A stretch of 64,000 nucleotides of DNA from Egicoccus halophilus (GTDB taxonomy: Bacteria; Actinomycetota; Nitriliruptoria; Nitriliruptorales; Nitriliruptoraceae): contig NZ_CP036250.1 of assembly GCF_004300825.1 (NCBI RefSeq), positions 3,855,001 through 3,919,000 of the forward strand, written 5' to 3'. Under the pieces are notes generated by a model. That model did not search any database. It had not been told where the DNA came from and was given only the letters and a program-made list of their open reading frames with translations. The position numbers and the translations under genes were made by a program. Of the stretch, positions 23,573-31,496 are shown piece after piece. Numbering within the stretch: the first letter of the stretch is position 1; every line of letters begins with the position of its first letter.

Positions 23573-24295
23573 TCAGGCGCGGTCGGCGCCGACCACGACA
23601 TGGACCGCCACCGACTCGGAGAGGCTCCCGGGCTGTGGGCGGACGTCGCCGGCGCCGATGGCGGCCGCGACCTGTCGCGCCGCGGCCTCGTTGCCGCTCG
23701 TCCACAGCACGGTCGTCACCGAGTAGTCGAGCGCGATGTTCTCCGCGACGATGTCGTAGCCCTGGCCCCGCAGCGTCTGTGCAACGCCCTGCGCGGCGGC
23801 GCCACCATCGGCCTTGTACCCGTCGAGCACCTGGACCGTGACGTTCCCGGGGGCGATCGCCGGTTCCGGCTCGGGCTCGGGCTCGGGCTCCGGCTCGGGT
23901 TCCGGCTCCGGCTCGGGCTCCGGCTCGGGCTCCGGCTCGGGTTCCGGCTCGGGTTCCGGCTCCGGCTCGGGTTCCGGCTCGGGCTCGGGTTCCGGCTCGG
24001 GCTCGGGTTCCGGCTCGGGCTCGGGTTCCGGCTCGGGCTCGGGTTCCGGCTCGGGCTCGGGTTCCGGCTCGGGCTCGGGCTCGGGTTCCGGATCGGGTTC
24101 CGGCTCGGGCTCGGGCTCGGGTTCCGGCACCTCGACCAGGTCACCGGCGGCGAGCTGTTCCCCCGGGTCGCGCTGACGCTCACCGACGAAGGCGAAGGCC
24201 CCCGCGGTGATCACGACGACCACCAGCGCGGCAGCGGCCCGCTTGCCCACGGCCACGCCGAGCCGTTCGCTGCCCGTGCTGCCCGGCGTCGTCAC
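23573..24295 (-). CDS. LytR_C-domain protein with membrane anchor and long Glu-Pro repeat
   Basis: A 240-residue protein. It has an N-terminal transmembrane anchor ([19 protein letters not shown]), then roughly 88 residues of alternating Glu-Pro with a single Asp-Pro, then a LytR_C-type C-terminal domain ([39 protein letters not shown]). The domain occurs in LytR-CpsA-Psr proteins and in small partners of the cell envelope. The stiff EP linker probably spans the wall. GTG 24295 is preceded by AGAGGAGG. The DUF3263 gene lies 11 bp upstream on the same strand. Confidence 0.85.
   Translation of the reverse strand: MTTPGSTGSERLGVAVGKRAAAALVVVVITAGAFAFVGERQRDPGEQLAAGDLVEVPEPEPEPEPEPDPEPEPEPEPEPEPEPEPEPEPEPEPEPEPEPEPEPEPEPEPEPEPEPEPEPEPEPEPEPEPEPEPEPEPEPEPEPEPAIAPGNVTVQVLDGYKADGGAAAQGVAQTLRGQGYDIVAENIALDYSVTTVLWTSGNEAAARQVAAAIGAGDVRPQPGSLSESVAVHVVVGADRA
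23861..24128 (-). repeat. About 44 hexamer repeats coding for (Glu-Pro)n
   Basis: A tandem array of GGCTCG/GGCTCC/GGTTCC-type hexamers on the plus strand. Read on minus it codes for Glu-Pro pairs inside the LytR_C protein. Because the unit is 6 bp, copy changes keep the frame and would vary the linker length. Confidence 0.9.
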
Positions 24296-24306
24296 GGTCG
24301 CCTCCT

Positions 24307-24603
24307 CTAGCGGGCGTCGGCGCCCGAACGCTTCGCGGCCCGCTGCCGCTGACGCGCGGAGCGGAGCCGACGCAGCCGCTTGACCAGCATCGGATCGTAT
24401 GCCAGTGCCGCATCGTCGTCGATCACGGTGTTGAGCAGTTGGTAGTAGTCGGTCGGGGCCAACGTGAACCGTTCCCGGACCGCCTGCTCCTTGGCGCCGG
24501 CGTACCGCCACCACTCACGTTCGAAGTCGAGGATCTGCCGGGCGCGCTCGTCGATCCCCGGGTCGGGGTCGACGGCGACGACGTCCTGCGGGTCGGCGCT
24601 CAC
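24307..24603 (-). CDS. DUF3263 protein (small actinobacterial DNA-associated family)
   Basis: A 98-residue protein matching the DUF3263 pattern: [20 protein letters not shown], then [17 protein letters not shown] and [16 protein letters not shown]. The family is specific to actinobacteria, resembles a helix-turn-helix and has no established role. GTG 24603 is preceded by AGGAG at good spacing, which favours it over the ATG at 24642. It is placed 11 bp before the LytR_C gene, probably as the first gene of a two-gene unit, an arrangement I recall from other actinobacteria. Confidence 0.85.
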   Translation of the reverse strand: MSADPQDVVAVDPDPGIDERARQILDFEREWWRYAGAKEQAVRERFTLAPTDYYQLLNTVIDDDAALAYDPMLVKRLRRLRSARQRQRAAKRSGADAR

Positions 24604-24805
24604 GGCGGCTCCTGGTCGGACAGCGGATCGGTCGACGGACATTGGACGGCAGATCGGACGGCAGATCGGACGAGAAGGGGATCGGACGATCGACGCAGTG
24701 TCCCGTCAGGGTCGCAGACGAACCACAGGCCTGCAACTACGCCGTGGTGACCCGTCGGGCAGCGCGCATCGACGCCCGTGACGGCCGGCTACGGTGGGGC
24801 CCCGT

Positions 24806-24882
24806 GCCGGGTTAGCTCAGCTGGCCAGAGCAGCGCTCTTGTAAAGCGAAGGTCGCGGGTTCGAATCCCGCACCCGGCTCCA
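24806..24882 (+). tRNA. tRNA-Thr (anticodon UGU)
   Basis: The acceptor arm GCCGGGT pairs with ACCCGGC (24872-24878). The D-arm AGCTCAG...GAGC, the anticodon loop CTTGTAA (UGU) and the T-arm GGTTCGAATCC are all present, and CCA is encoded (24880-24882). No integrated element is seen at its 3' end. Confidence 0.95.
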
Positions 24883-24926
24883 ACGACGTCCCTCCATGTG
24901 TTGCCCCGCACCGTGGGCCGTCGCCG

Positions 24927-26966
24927 TCAGACGCGTGGCGAGCCGGGCGCCACCGTCGCCGGGTCACCGTCGGGGTCCGCCGCACCGAGCAGGTGTCGGG
25001 CGTGCCAGTCGAGCACCACCTCGAAGCGCTCGATGCGGTGCTTCGGGCTGCCACTGCGCGACAGCTCGTGGGTCTCGTCCGGGAAACGCACCATCTCGGT
25101 GGTCACGCCCGCCCGCTTGAGCGCGACGAAGTACTGCTCGCCCTGCTCGATCGGGCAGCGGTGGTCCGCCTCGCTGTGCAGCACCAGGGTCGGGGCGGTG
25201 ACCGACGACGCCGTGCCGACCGGACTCGCCGCCCGGTGGGCCTCGACCCCGTCGGGCAGGGAGGCGGACAGGAACATGCGGTCGAAGTACGGACCGATGT
25301 CGGAGGTGCCGGAGAACGACTCCCACTGCAGCAGACCGCGCTCGACGATCGCCGAGCGGTAGCGGTCCGAGCGGGCGAGCAGCCGGGCGGTCGCGTACCC
25401 GCCGTAGGAGCCGCCCATGATCCCGATCCGGTCCGGGTCGGCCTGCGGGAAGCGCTCCAGGGTCGCGTCGACCAGCGCCTCGAGGTCGAGGGTGTCGACC
25501 GAGCCGTGGTCGGTCCACGCACCGACGACCGCCCGTGCCCAGTCCGCACCACGCCCCGACGAACCCCGGGGGTTGGACCCGACCGCCAGGTAGCCGGCAC
25601 CGGCCTCGACCTGGAACTCGTCGAAGAAGTAGTCGCCGTACTGCGAGGTCGGTCCACCGTGGATGTTGATCAACAGCGGCACCGTGCCGGGCGCCGCCTC
25701 GTCGAACCCGTCGGGAAGCACCGCCCACGCATCGATCTCGGCATCCTCGCGGACGAAGGTGAACCGCTGCGTGGGCAGGATCCGGGACCGGGCACGGAAG
25801 CCGGGCGTCAGGTCGGTGAGGTTGCGCTCGCGCCCGTCGTGCGACCACACCAGCTCACCCGGGGTCGCCGGGTCGGTCACGGTGAACACCAGGGCGGACG
25901 CGTCCCGGCGCACGCCGAAGCCGGTGACGCTGCGCCGTCCGCCGACGACGTCGCGCACCGACGGTGGCGTGTCGCCGTCCGGGTCCCAGCCGTCGAGGTC
26001 GACGTGCACCACCTTGGTGGTCCCACGGTCCTCGAGCGCGAGGTGGAAACCACCGGCGACGAACTGCGGACCGACGGTGCTGGTACCGGGCGCCCCCGGC
26101 AGTACGTCACGGTCGAGGGAGGCGAGCAGTTCGACCGGCGCGAACGGATACGCGCCGTCGTCGGTGGGCCGGCACCAGAACACGTCGTGGGTGCCGGGCC
26201 AGTCGAACGGATCGACGTGGCCGAGCGCGAACAGGCGCCCGTCGGGCGACCAACCGACCCACGACCACGCCCCTGGGGCGAGCAGCGGCCGGACGTCGCC
26301 CGTGTCCAGGTCCAGTTCGAAGACCTGCACGTGCGGGTCGAGTTCGTCGCCGTCCTCGGGGCGCGCGACGAAGGCGATCGCCCGCCCGTCGGGACGCCAG
26401 GCCGGCTCCCGGTGGTCGCGCGCGACGGTGGTGAGCTGACGGGGCGGCTCGGTGCCGTCACGATCGACGAGCCAGAGGTGGACCGTGCGGTCGTGGACCC
26501 ATCCTCCCGCATCGGTGCGGTAGGGCAGGCGGGTGATGCGCTTGGGCCGGCGACGTCGCTCGTCGTCGTCGAGGTCGGCCACCTCGTCGACCCAACGGGC
26601 GGCCACCAGCACGAGCTGCCGACCGTCGGGCGACCACGCGAAGTCCGACACGCCCAGCGGCAGTTCGGTGCGGCGCTGTGCCTCACCACCGTCGGCGGGC
26701 ATCAGCACCAGTTGCGGCCGCTCGCCCTCCTCGACCCCGGTACGCAGGAAGGCCAGGCACGACCCGTCCGGCGACCAGCGCGGCAGCGAGTCGCTGGGGC
26801 CGTGGGTGAAGCGACGCGTGCGCACCCCGTCGAACAGGTGGATGGTGCGCAGCGTCCGGTCGTCCTCCACGTCCAGCTCGCTGAGCACGAAGGCGACCCG
26901 CCGTCCGTCGGGGTGCAGCTGTGGGTCGCTGGGCAGCACCAGGTGCTGCAGGTCCTGCGGGCGCAC
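24927..26966 (-). CDS. S9-family serine peptidase (prolyl oligopeptidase/acylaminoacyl peptidase type)
   Basis: A 679-residue protein. The N-terminal beta-propeller (about 1-400) has repeated WSPDG blades. The C-terminal alpha/beta-hydrolase domain has INIHGGPTSQYGDYF, the catalytic Ser in GIMGGSYGGYA, the Asp in HSEADHRCP and the His in DETHELSRSGSP. It should cleave short peptides or N-acyl aminoacyl peptides in the cytoplasm, and no signal peptide is seen. GTG 26966 has an AGGAG site upstream and starts the conserved VRPQDL segment. Confidence 0.92.
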   Translation of the reverse strand: MRPQDLQHLVLPSDPQLHPDGRRVAFVLSELDVEDDRTLRTIHLFDGVRTRRFTHGPSDSLPRWSPDGSCLAFLRTGVEEGERPQLVLMPADGGEAQRRTELPLGVSDFAWSPDGRQLVLVAARWVDEVADLDDDERRRRPKRITRLPYRTDAGGWVHDRTVHLWLVDRDGTEPPRQLTTVARDHREPAWRPDGRAIAFVARPEDGDELDPHVQVFELDLDTGDVRPLLAPGAWSWVGWSPDGRLFALGHVDPFDWPGTHDVFWCRPTDDGAYPFAPVELLASLDRDVLPGAPGTSTVGPQFVAGGFHLALEDRGTTKVVHVDLDGWDPDGDTPPSVRDVVGGRRSVTGFGVRRDASALVFTVTDPATPGELVWSHDGRERNLTDLTPGFRARSRILPTQRFTFVREDAEIDAWAVLPDGFDEAAPGTVPLLINIHGGPTSQYGDYFFDEFQVEAGAGYLAVGSNPRGSSGRGADWARAVVGAWTDHGSVDTLDLEALVDATLERFPQADPDRIGIMGGSYGGYATARLLARSDRYRSAIVERGLLQWESFSGTSDIGPYFDRMFLSASLPDGVEAHRAASPVGTASSVTAPTLVLHSEADHRCPIEQGEQYFVALKRAGVTTEMVRFPDETHELSRSGSPKHRIERFEVVLDWHARHLLGAADPDGDPATVAPGSPRV

Positions 26967-27048
26967 GGGCGGCTCCTGATGCCGGTGGACGAGAGCGAGG
27001 CCCGACCGTACCCGTGCCCCGGCCCGGTACGGCGGCCGCACACGCCGC

Positions 27049-27861
27049 TCACCCGCGGTGGCGCAGCACCTCGTAGAGCGCGACCGCGGCCGCCACCGAG
27101 GCGTTGAGCGAGCCGACGGCACCCCGCATCGGCAGGTGCACGAGCTCGTCGCAGGTCTCGCCGGCGAGCCGGGACAGGCCCCGGCCCTCGGCCCCGACGA
27201 CCAGCACCAACGGGTCGCCGAGCAGACGGCTGTCGGCCATCGCCGTCGGCGCCTCGCCGTCGAGCCCGACCGCCCAGACCCCCTCGCCCTGGAGCGCCCG
27301 GATGGTGCGCACGAGGTTGGTGACCTGCACGACCGGCAGGTGGGCGAGCGCACCTGCCGCCGCCTTCTCGGCCGTGGTCGTCACCGACGCCGCCCGCCGC
27401 TCGGGCACCAGCAGGCCGTGGGCCCCGACGGCGTCGGCGGAACGGGCGATGGAGCCGAGGTTGTGCGGATCGGTGACCGAGTCCAGGGCGACCAGCAGCA
27501 GCGGCTCGTCCGCCGCACGGCGGCGGGCGTCGTCGAGCGTCGCGTAGGGGAAGGGCGGGGCCAGGGCGAGCACGCCCTGGTGCACCAGGCCCTCGGCCCG
27601 CTCGTCGATGCGGTGGCGCTCGACCTCCTCGACCGGGACACCGGCGGTGCGGGCCAACGCGAGGATCTCGTCGAGCACGGCGGAGGCGTCGCGGGTGTCG
27701 GCGACCAGCAGCCGGCGCACGGCTGCCCCGGCCCGCAGCAGCTCACGGACCGGGTGCAGTCCGGCGACCAGGCGCTCGTCGCGGTGCTCCCGCCCGGCCG
27801 GGCGCGGGCCTCGCCCGGTATTCCGGCCACGGCGGTTGCCGGCGGGCGGTCGCGGACTCAT
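27049..27861 (-). CDS. rlmB: 23S rRNA (guanosine-2'-O-)-methyltransferase RlmB
   Basis: A 270-residue SpoU-type methyltransferase. It has a basic N-terminus, a substrate-binding domain (LVAGLHPVRELLRAG) and a SPOUT trefoil-knot domain with VALDSVTDPHNLGSIARSA, VVGAEGRGLSRLAGETCDEL and the final IPM-like loop LPMRGAVGSLNASVAAAVAL. It methylates the 2'-OH of G2251-equivalent in the 50S P-loop. ATG 27861 has GAGGAG upstream. It sits 19 bp downstream of cysS, and the pair recurs in many actinobacteria. Confidence 0.93.
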   Translation of the reverse strand: MSPRPPAGNRRGRNTGRGPRPAGREHRDERLVAGLHPVRELLRAGAAVRRLLVADTRDASAVLDEILALARTAGVPVEEVERHRIDERAEGLVHQGVLALAPPFPYATLDDARRRAADEPLLLVALDSVTDPHNLGSIARSADAVGAHGLLVPERRAASVTTTAEKAAAGALAHLPVVQVTNLVRTIRALQGEGVWAVGLDGEAPTAMADSRLLGDPLVLVVGAEGRGLSRLAGETCDELVHLPMRGAVGSLNASVAAAVALYEVLRHRG

Positions 27862-27880
27862 CAGCTCCTCCGCACGCTGG

Positions 27881-29296
27881 TCACGAGACGTACCAGCGCG
27901 GACCGTCGGGACGGTCCTCGACGACCACGCCGGCTGCGGCGAGCTGGTCACGGATGCGGTCGGCCGTGGCGAAGTCCCGGTCCCCGCGGGCGTTGCGGCG
28001 CTGGTCGAGCAGCTGCTCGACGAGCGGGGCGAGCTGGCGCTCCAGGCCCGCCGCGTCGGCGAGTGCCGCCTCCAGACCGAGCGCGAACACGCCGTCGCCC
28101 AGCGTGACCAGGGCCTCGGCGAGCGACGCGACCTGCGCACGGGCGGTCTCGTCGCCCCGCTCGGCAGCGGGGAGGCGCTCGTTGCCGGTCGAGACCAGCT
28201 CGTGCAACGCCGCCACGGCCTGCGGGGCGTTGAGATCGTCGTCCATCGCGGCCGTGAAGGCGTCGAGGTGCGGCCGTGCCGCCTGCTCGTCGGCGGACAC
28301 GTCGTCGGCGGCCCGCCGCGCCGAGCGCAGGAACGTGGTGAGCCGCTGGTGCGACGCGGCGGCGTCACGCAACCGCTCGGTGTCGAAGGTGAGCGGGCTG
28401 CGGTGGTGGGCGGACAGGTACCACAGTCGCAGGGGGCCGACGCCCCACTCCTCGACGGCGTCGTGCAGCGAGACCACGTTGCCGATCGACTTCGACATCT
28501 TCTCCTCGCCCATGCGCACCATGCCGTTGTGCACCCAGTGGCGGGCGAAGACGCCGCCGTGGGCGGCCTCGTGCTGGGCGATCTCGTTCTCGTGGTGCGG
28601 GAACACCAGGTCGAGTCCACCACAGTGGATGTCGAAGCCGCTGCCGAGGTGCCGGACCGCCATCGCCGAGCACTCGATGTGCCAGCCCGGACGGCCGTCG
28701 CCCCATGGCGAGGGCCACGACGGCTCCCCCGGCTTGGCCGACTTCCACATCGCGAAGTCGAGCGGGTCCTCCTTGCGGTCGGCGCCGACGACGTCGTCGC
28801 CCTGCTGCATGTCGTCGATCGGCCGCCGCGAGAGCTTGCCGTAGCCCTCGAAGGAACGCACCCGGAAGAACACGTCACCATCGACCGCGTAGGCCTTGTC
28901 CTGGTCGATCAGCTCCTGGATCAGGGCGTGCATCTCGAGCAGGTGGGCGGTCGCCAGCGGCTGCACGTCGGGGGCGAGCACGTCCAACGCGTCCATGGTG
29001 CGGTTCCACGCCCGCGTGTAGCGGGTGGCGACGACGGCGGGGTCGACCTTCTCGCGACGGGCGCGCAGGATGATCTTGTCGTCGATGTCGGTGACGTTCT
29101 GCACGAACGTCACCTCGTTGCCGGCATGGCGCAGGTGCCGACGCAGGACGTCGGTGACGACCGCCAGGCGCCCGTGTCCGACGTGTGCGTCGGCCTGCAC
29201 GGTCGGGCCGCACACGTAGACCGACACGCGTCCGGCGTCCCGCGGCTCGAAGGGGACCTTCTCGCGGCGCAGGGTGTCGTAGAGGACCAGGGACAA
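27881..29296 (-). CDS. cysS: Cysteinyl-tRNA synthetase
   Basis: A 471-residue class I aminoacyl-tRNA synthetase. It has Zn-ligand Cys in YVCGPTVQADAHVGHGR (which also holds the HIGH-type motif), further Zn ligands in WHIECSAM and FPHHENEIAQ, and EKMSKSIGN. It is full length, including the C-terminal DALR helical bundle. It is long enough to be CysS rather than MshC. It is transcribed with rlmB, and the ispF gene lies 153 bp upstream. Confidence 0.96.
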   Translation of the reverse strand: MSLVLYDTLRREKVPFEPRDAGRVSVYVCGPTVQADAHVGHGRLAVVTDVLRRHLRHAGNEVTFVQNVTDIDDKIILRARREKVDPAVVATRYTRAWNRTMDALDVLAPDVQPLATAHLLEMHALIQELIDQDKAYAVDGDVFFRVRSFEGYGKLSRRPIDDMQQGDDVVGADRKEDPLDFAMWKSAKPGEPSWPSPWGDGRPGWHIECSAMAVRHLGSGFDIHCGGLDLVFPHHENEIAQHEAAHGGVFARHWVHNGMVRMGEEKMSKSIGNVVSLHDAVEEWGVGPLRLWYLSAHHRSPLTFDTERLRDAAASHQRLTTFLRSARRAADDVSADEQAARPHLDAFTAAMDDDLNAPQAVAALHELVSTGNERLPAAERGDETARAQVASLAEALVTLGDGVFALGLEAALADAAGLERQLAPLVEQLLDQRRNARGDRDFATADRIRDQLAAAGVVVEDRPDGPRWYVS

Positions 29297-29392
29297 CGTC
29301 GTCGACCACCGGATCGGGAGTGTGGTGGGAAGCGGCGGGCAGCACAGGCCGGCTCCGCAGCAGGCGCAGTCTAGAGGCCGCGTTCACCCCTC

Positions 29393-29470
29393 GTCGGCGG
29401 CCACGCCCGGCACGCGTCGGCGGCCCCGCCCGCAGGCGTCGGCGGCCGCTCAGGCCTCGTCGGCGGCGAC
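29393..29470 (-). repeat. Imperfect CGTCGGCGGCC repeats between ispF and cysS
   Basis: Four CGTCGGCGG(C/G)-containing units recur at uneven 18-26 bp spacing across the ispF stop codon. They look like local duplication of G+C-rich filler. No hairpin or promoter was convincing here. Confidence 0.45.
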
Positions 29471-29950
29471 CACCAGGACCGAGGCGTAGGCCGCGATGCC
29501 CTCGCCCCGGCCGAGGAAGCCGAGCCGATCGGTGGTGGTGAACTTCACCGACACCGCGTCGAGCTCGACGCCGATCACCGCGGCCAGCCGCGCCTGCATC
29601 GCGTCGCGGTGTGGTGCCAGGCGTGGCCGCTGCGCGACGACCGTGAGATCGAGGTTCCCGGTCCGCCAGCCCCGCTCGGCGAGCGCGGCGACCACCGTCG
29701 CGAGCAGGCCGGTGGAGTCGGCGCCGGCGGTGTCGGGACGGTCGACGCCGAACCACGCCCCGAGGTCCCCCAGCGCCAGGGCACCGAGCAGCGCGTCGGC
29801 GGTGGCGTGGGCGGCCACGTCGGCGTCGGAGTGGCCGGCCAGGCCGACGGCGTCGGGGATGGTCACCCCGCCGAGCACCAACGGACGGTCCGGGTCGTCG
29901 GCGAAGGGGTGGACGTCGACGCCGCTGCCGATGCGGATCGGCGGCGTCAC
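29450..29950 (-). CDS. ispF: 2-C-methyl-D-erythritol 2,4-cyclodiphosphate synthase
   Basis: A 166-residue MEP-pathway enzyme that cyclises CDP-ME 2-phosphate. Metal-ligand motif GSGVDVHPF, AGHSDADVAAHATADALLGA, and the C-terminal TTTDRLGFLGRGEGIAAYAS are all present. It starts with GTG, overlapping the ispD stop by 4 bp (GTGA), which implies translational coupling. Trimeric cytosolic enzyme of normal length. Confidence 0.96.
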   Translation of the reverse strand: MTPPIRIGSGVDVHPFADDPDRPLVLGGVTIPDAVGLAGHSDADVAAHATADALLGALALGDLGAWFGVDRPDTAGADSTGLLATVVAALAERGWRTGNLDLTVVAQRPRLAPHRDAMQARLAAVIGVELDAVSVKFTTTDRLGFLGRGEGIAAYASVLVVAADEA

Positions 29951-30630
29951 TGGGGGCCTGCTCGCAGCAGCGCCTCGGCCACGACCAGGTCGGCCGGGAA
30001 CGTGACCTTCATCGCGGCGAAGGCTCCCGGGGTCACGACCACCCGGCCCGGCAACCGCCCCTGTGTCACCAGCGCCTCGACGAGCGCGAGATCGTCGGTC
30101 GCACGCGCACCGGTGGCGTGCGCGGCGGCCAGCGCGGCACGGTCGAAGGCCTGCGGGGTCTGGACGGCGACGAGGCCCTCACGCGCGACGGTCGCCACGA
30201 CCTCGCTCCCCACGACACGTTTGAGCGTGTCGCTCACCGGCACTCCGGGCGCGGCCGCCACGACGTCACCGGTGACCGCCGCCGCGACCTGTCGGATCAC
30301 GTCCGCGGGCACCAGTGCGCGCGCCGCGTCGTGCACCAGCACCACCTCGACGTCCTCGGGCAGGACGGCCAGTCCGGCCGCGACGCTGGCGGTGCGGTCC
30401 TCGCCGCCCGCGACGAGCGCCGCCACGGTGAGCCCGGCCAGCGCACGACGGAACGCGGCCTGCTCGCCGGGGGCGCACACCACGACCGGCGGCGGCAGAC
30501 CCGCGGCCGCCAGTCCGGCAACCGCATGGTGCACCAGCGGGCGGCCAGCGAGTTCAACCAGGGCCTTGGGGCGGTCGTGCCCGAGCCGCTCACCGCGGCC
30601 GGCCGCGACGACGACGACGCCGAACGTCAC
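29947..30630 (-). CDS. ispD: 2-C-methyl-D-erythritol 4-phosphate cytidylyltransferase
   Basis: A 227-residue enzyme that joins CTP and MEP. Features are VVVVAAGRGERLG, RPKALVELAGRPLVHHAV, VLVHDAARALVPADV and AVQTPQAFDRAALAAAHA. GTG 30630 puts the nucleotide-binding loop right at the N-terminus, as in other IspD proteins. It precedes ispF with a 4-bp overlap. A strong terminator lies between it and carD upstream, so it must have its own promoter unless readthrough occurs. Confidence 0.94.
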   Translation of the reverse strand: MTFGVVVVAAGRGERLGHDRPKALVELAGRPLVHHAVAGLAAAGLPPPVVVCAPGEQAAFRRALAGLTVAALVAGGEDRTASVAAGLAVLPEDVEVVLVHDAARALVPADVIRQVAAAVTGDVVAAAPGVPVSDTLKRVVGSEVVATVAREGLVAVQTPQAFDRAALAAAHATGARATDDLALVEALVTQGRLPGRVVVTPGAFAAMKVTFPADLVVAEALLRAGPQ

Positions 30631-30655
30631 GCCGCATCCGCTCCCGACTGGCAAC

Positions 30656-30687
30656 GACCGTGGCCGGTGCGGCCACCGGCCACGGTC
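30656..30687 (-). terminator. Hairpin terminator of carD
   Basis: A perfect 13-bp stem (30656-30668 with 30675-30687) with a 6-nt loop starts 7 bp past the carD stop codon and lies ahead of ispD. Confidence 0.8.
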
Positions 30688-30694
30688 AACAACC

Positions 30695-31186
30695 TCAGAC
30701 CTGGGACTCGGCCAGGACCTTCTCGACCAGTTCCTCGGCCTTGGCCTCGTCCTTCTTGATGGCCACGGCGAGCTCCGAGAGCAGGATCTGCTTCGCCTTG
30801 GTCAGCATGCGCTTCTCGCCCGCGGACAGACCCTTGTCCTTCTCGCGCGTGGCGAGGTTCCGCACGACCTCGGCGACCTGGTAGATGTCGCCGGAGCGCA
30901 ACTTCTCGTAGTTGGCCTTGAAACGCCGCGACCAGTTGCCGGCGGCCTTGCCCTCGGGCTCGCGCAGGACGTCGAGGACCTGCTCGACCTCCTTCTTGGA
31001 GACCACGGAGCGGATGCCGACCTCTTCGCACGAGTCGGCAGGCACCATCAGCGTCAGGTCCCCGTAGGTCAGCCGCAGCACGAGGTACTCGCGGGCCTCG
31101 CCCTTGAGTTCACGAGCTTCCTTCCGCTCGATGACCGCTGCGCCGTGGTGGGGATAGATGACGGTGTCGCCGACGCTGTAGGCCAT
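30695..31186 (-). CDS. carD: CarD-family RNA polymerase-binding transcription regulator
   Basis: A 163-residue CarD. It has the N-terminal RNAP-interaction Tudor-like domain (YSVGDTVIYPHHGAAVIE, REYLVLRLTYGDLTLMVPAD) and the C-terminal helical DNA-binding domain (NWSRRFKANYEKLRSGDIYQVAEVVRNL). CarD stabilises the open promoter complex and is essential in mycobacteria. ATG 31186 follows an AGGAGCTG ribosome-binding site. It has a long structured leader and a recognisable promoter. It is followed by its own terminator and then ispD-ispF. Confidence 0.96.
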   Translation of the reverse strand: MAYSVGDTVIYPHHGAAVIERKEARELKGEAREYLVLRLTYGDLTLMVPADSCEEVGIRSVVSKKEVEQVLDVLREPEGKAAGNWSRRFKANYEKLRSGDIYQVAEVVRNLATREKDKGLSAGEKRMLTKAKQILLSELAVAIKKDEAKAEELVEKVLAESQV

Positions 31187-31287
31187 GAGTGGCAGCTCCT
31201 CGGTTCGTCCAACAAGTCGAACGGCCGCGCGCACGGACCGGGGCGGCAGGAGGGCGCGCAGGCTGGACGGGCACCCGGAGTTTCGAG

Positions 31288-31334
31288 CGTGCCGACCCAC
31301 ACGGTTCCCGGTTGCAGCCTCCGCGGTCGGCACG
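31288..31334 (-). promoter_or_regulatory. Inverted repeat in the carD 5' leader
   Basis: Ten-bp arms (31288-31297 and 31325-31334) are perfectly complementary across 27 nt. They lie in the roughly 160-nt untranslated leader predicted from the promoter at 31357-31386. It could fold as a stem-loop in the mRNA or serve as a split operator. The rest of the 31187-31496 gap holds the promoter, a palindrome and the disA hairpin. Confidence 0.5.
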
Positions 31335-31356
31335 TGCAGTGCGAACGTGTAGAGGG

Positions 31357-31386
31357 ACCCTACCACACGGCCGGGGGCGGCCTCAA
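31357..31386 (-). promoter_or_regulatory. Predicted sigma-70-type promoter of carD
   Basis: On the minus strand TTGAGG (31386-31381) and TAGGGT (31362-31357) are 18 bp apart, a good match to vegetative -35 and -10 boxes. The transcription start would fall near 31350. Confidence 0.55.
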
Positions 31387-31422
31387 CAGGCCTCTGGTGC
31401 ATCCGTGCTGGTCAGCGGCTGA

Positions 31423-31436
31423 TTACGCCGGCGTAA
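31423..31436. promoter_or_regulatory. 14-bp perfect palindrome upstream of carD
   Basis: TTACGCCGGCGTAA is a perfect palindrome 37 bp upstream of the predicted carD -35 box and 61 bp past the disA stop. Its position suits an activator or repressor site, but I do not recognise the motif. Confidence 0.45.
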
Positions 31437-31450
31437 CTCGTCGTTTCCGG

Positions 31451-31472
31451 CCGAACGGCCACCACCGTTCGG
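31451..31472 (-). terminator. Hairpin downstream of disA
   Basis: An 8-bp perfect stem (31451-31458 with 31465-31472), 25 bp past the disA stop, with a 6-nt loop. A weak terminator candidate. Confidence 0.5.
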
Positions 31473-31496
31473 ACGCCCGCGCGGGCGGCGGCGGGG

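Noticed and set aside
23861-24128. A repeat array that could be taken for a CRISPR or a Gly-Ser protein on the plus strand
   Set aside because: The units are 6 bp with no spacers. The minus frame has an anchor, a start with a ribosome-binding site and a LytR_C domain, while the plus frame has none of these.
24806-24882. tRNA-Thr as an integration site for a mobile element
   Set aside because: No integrase, no repeat of the tRNA 3' end and no change in gene type was seen on either side.
29393-29480. A mobile-element end or structured RNA at the ispF-cysS junction
   Set aside because: The repeated CGTCGGCGGCC units have uneven spacing, no terminal inverted repeat and no consistent folding.
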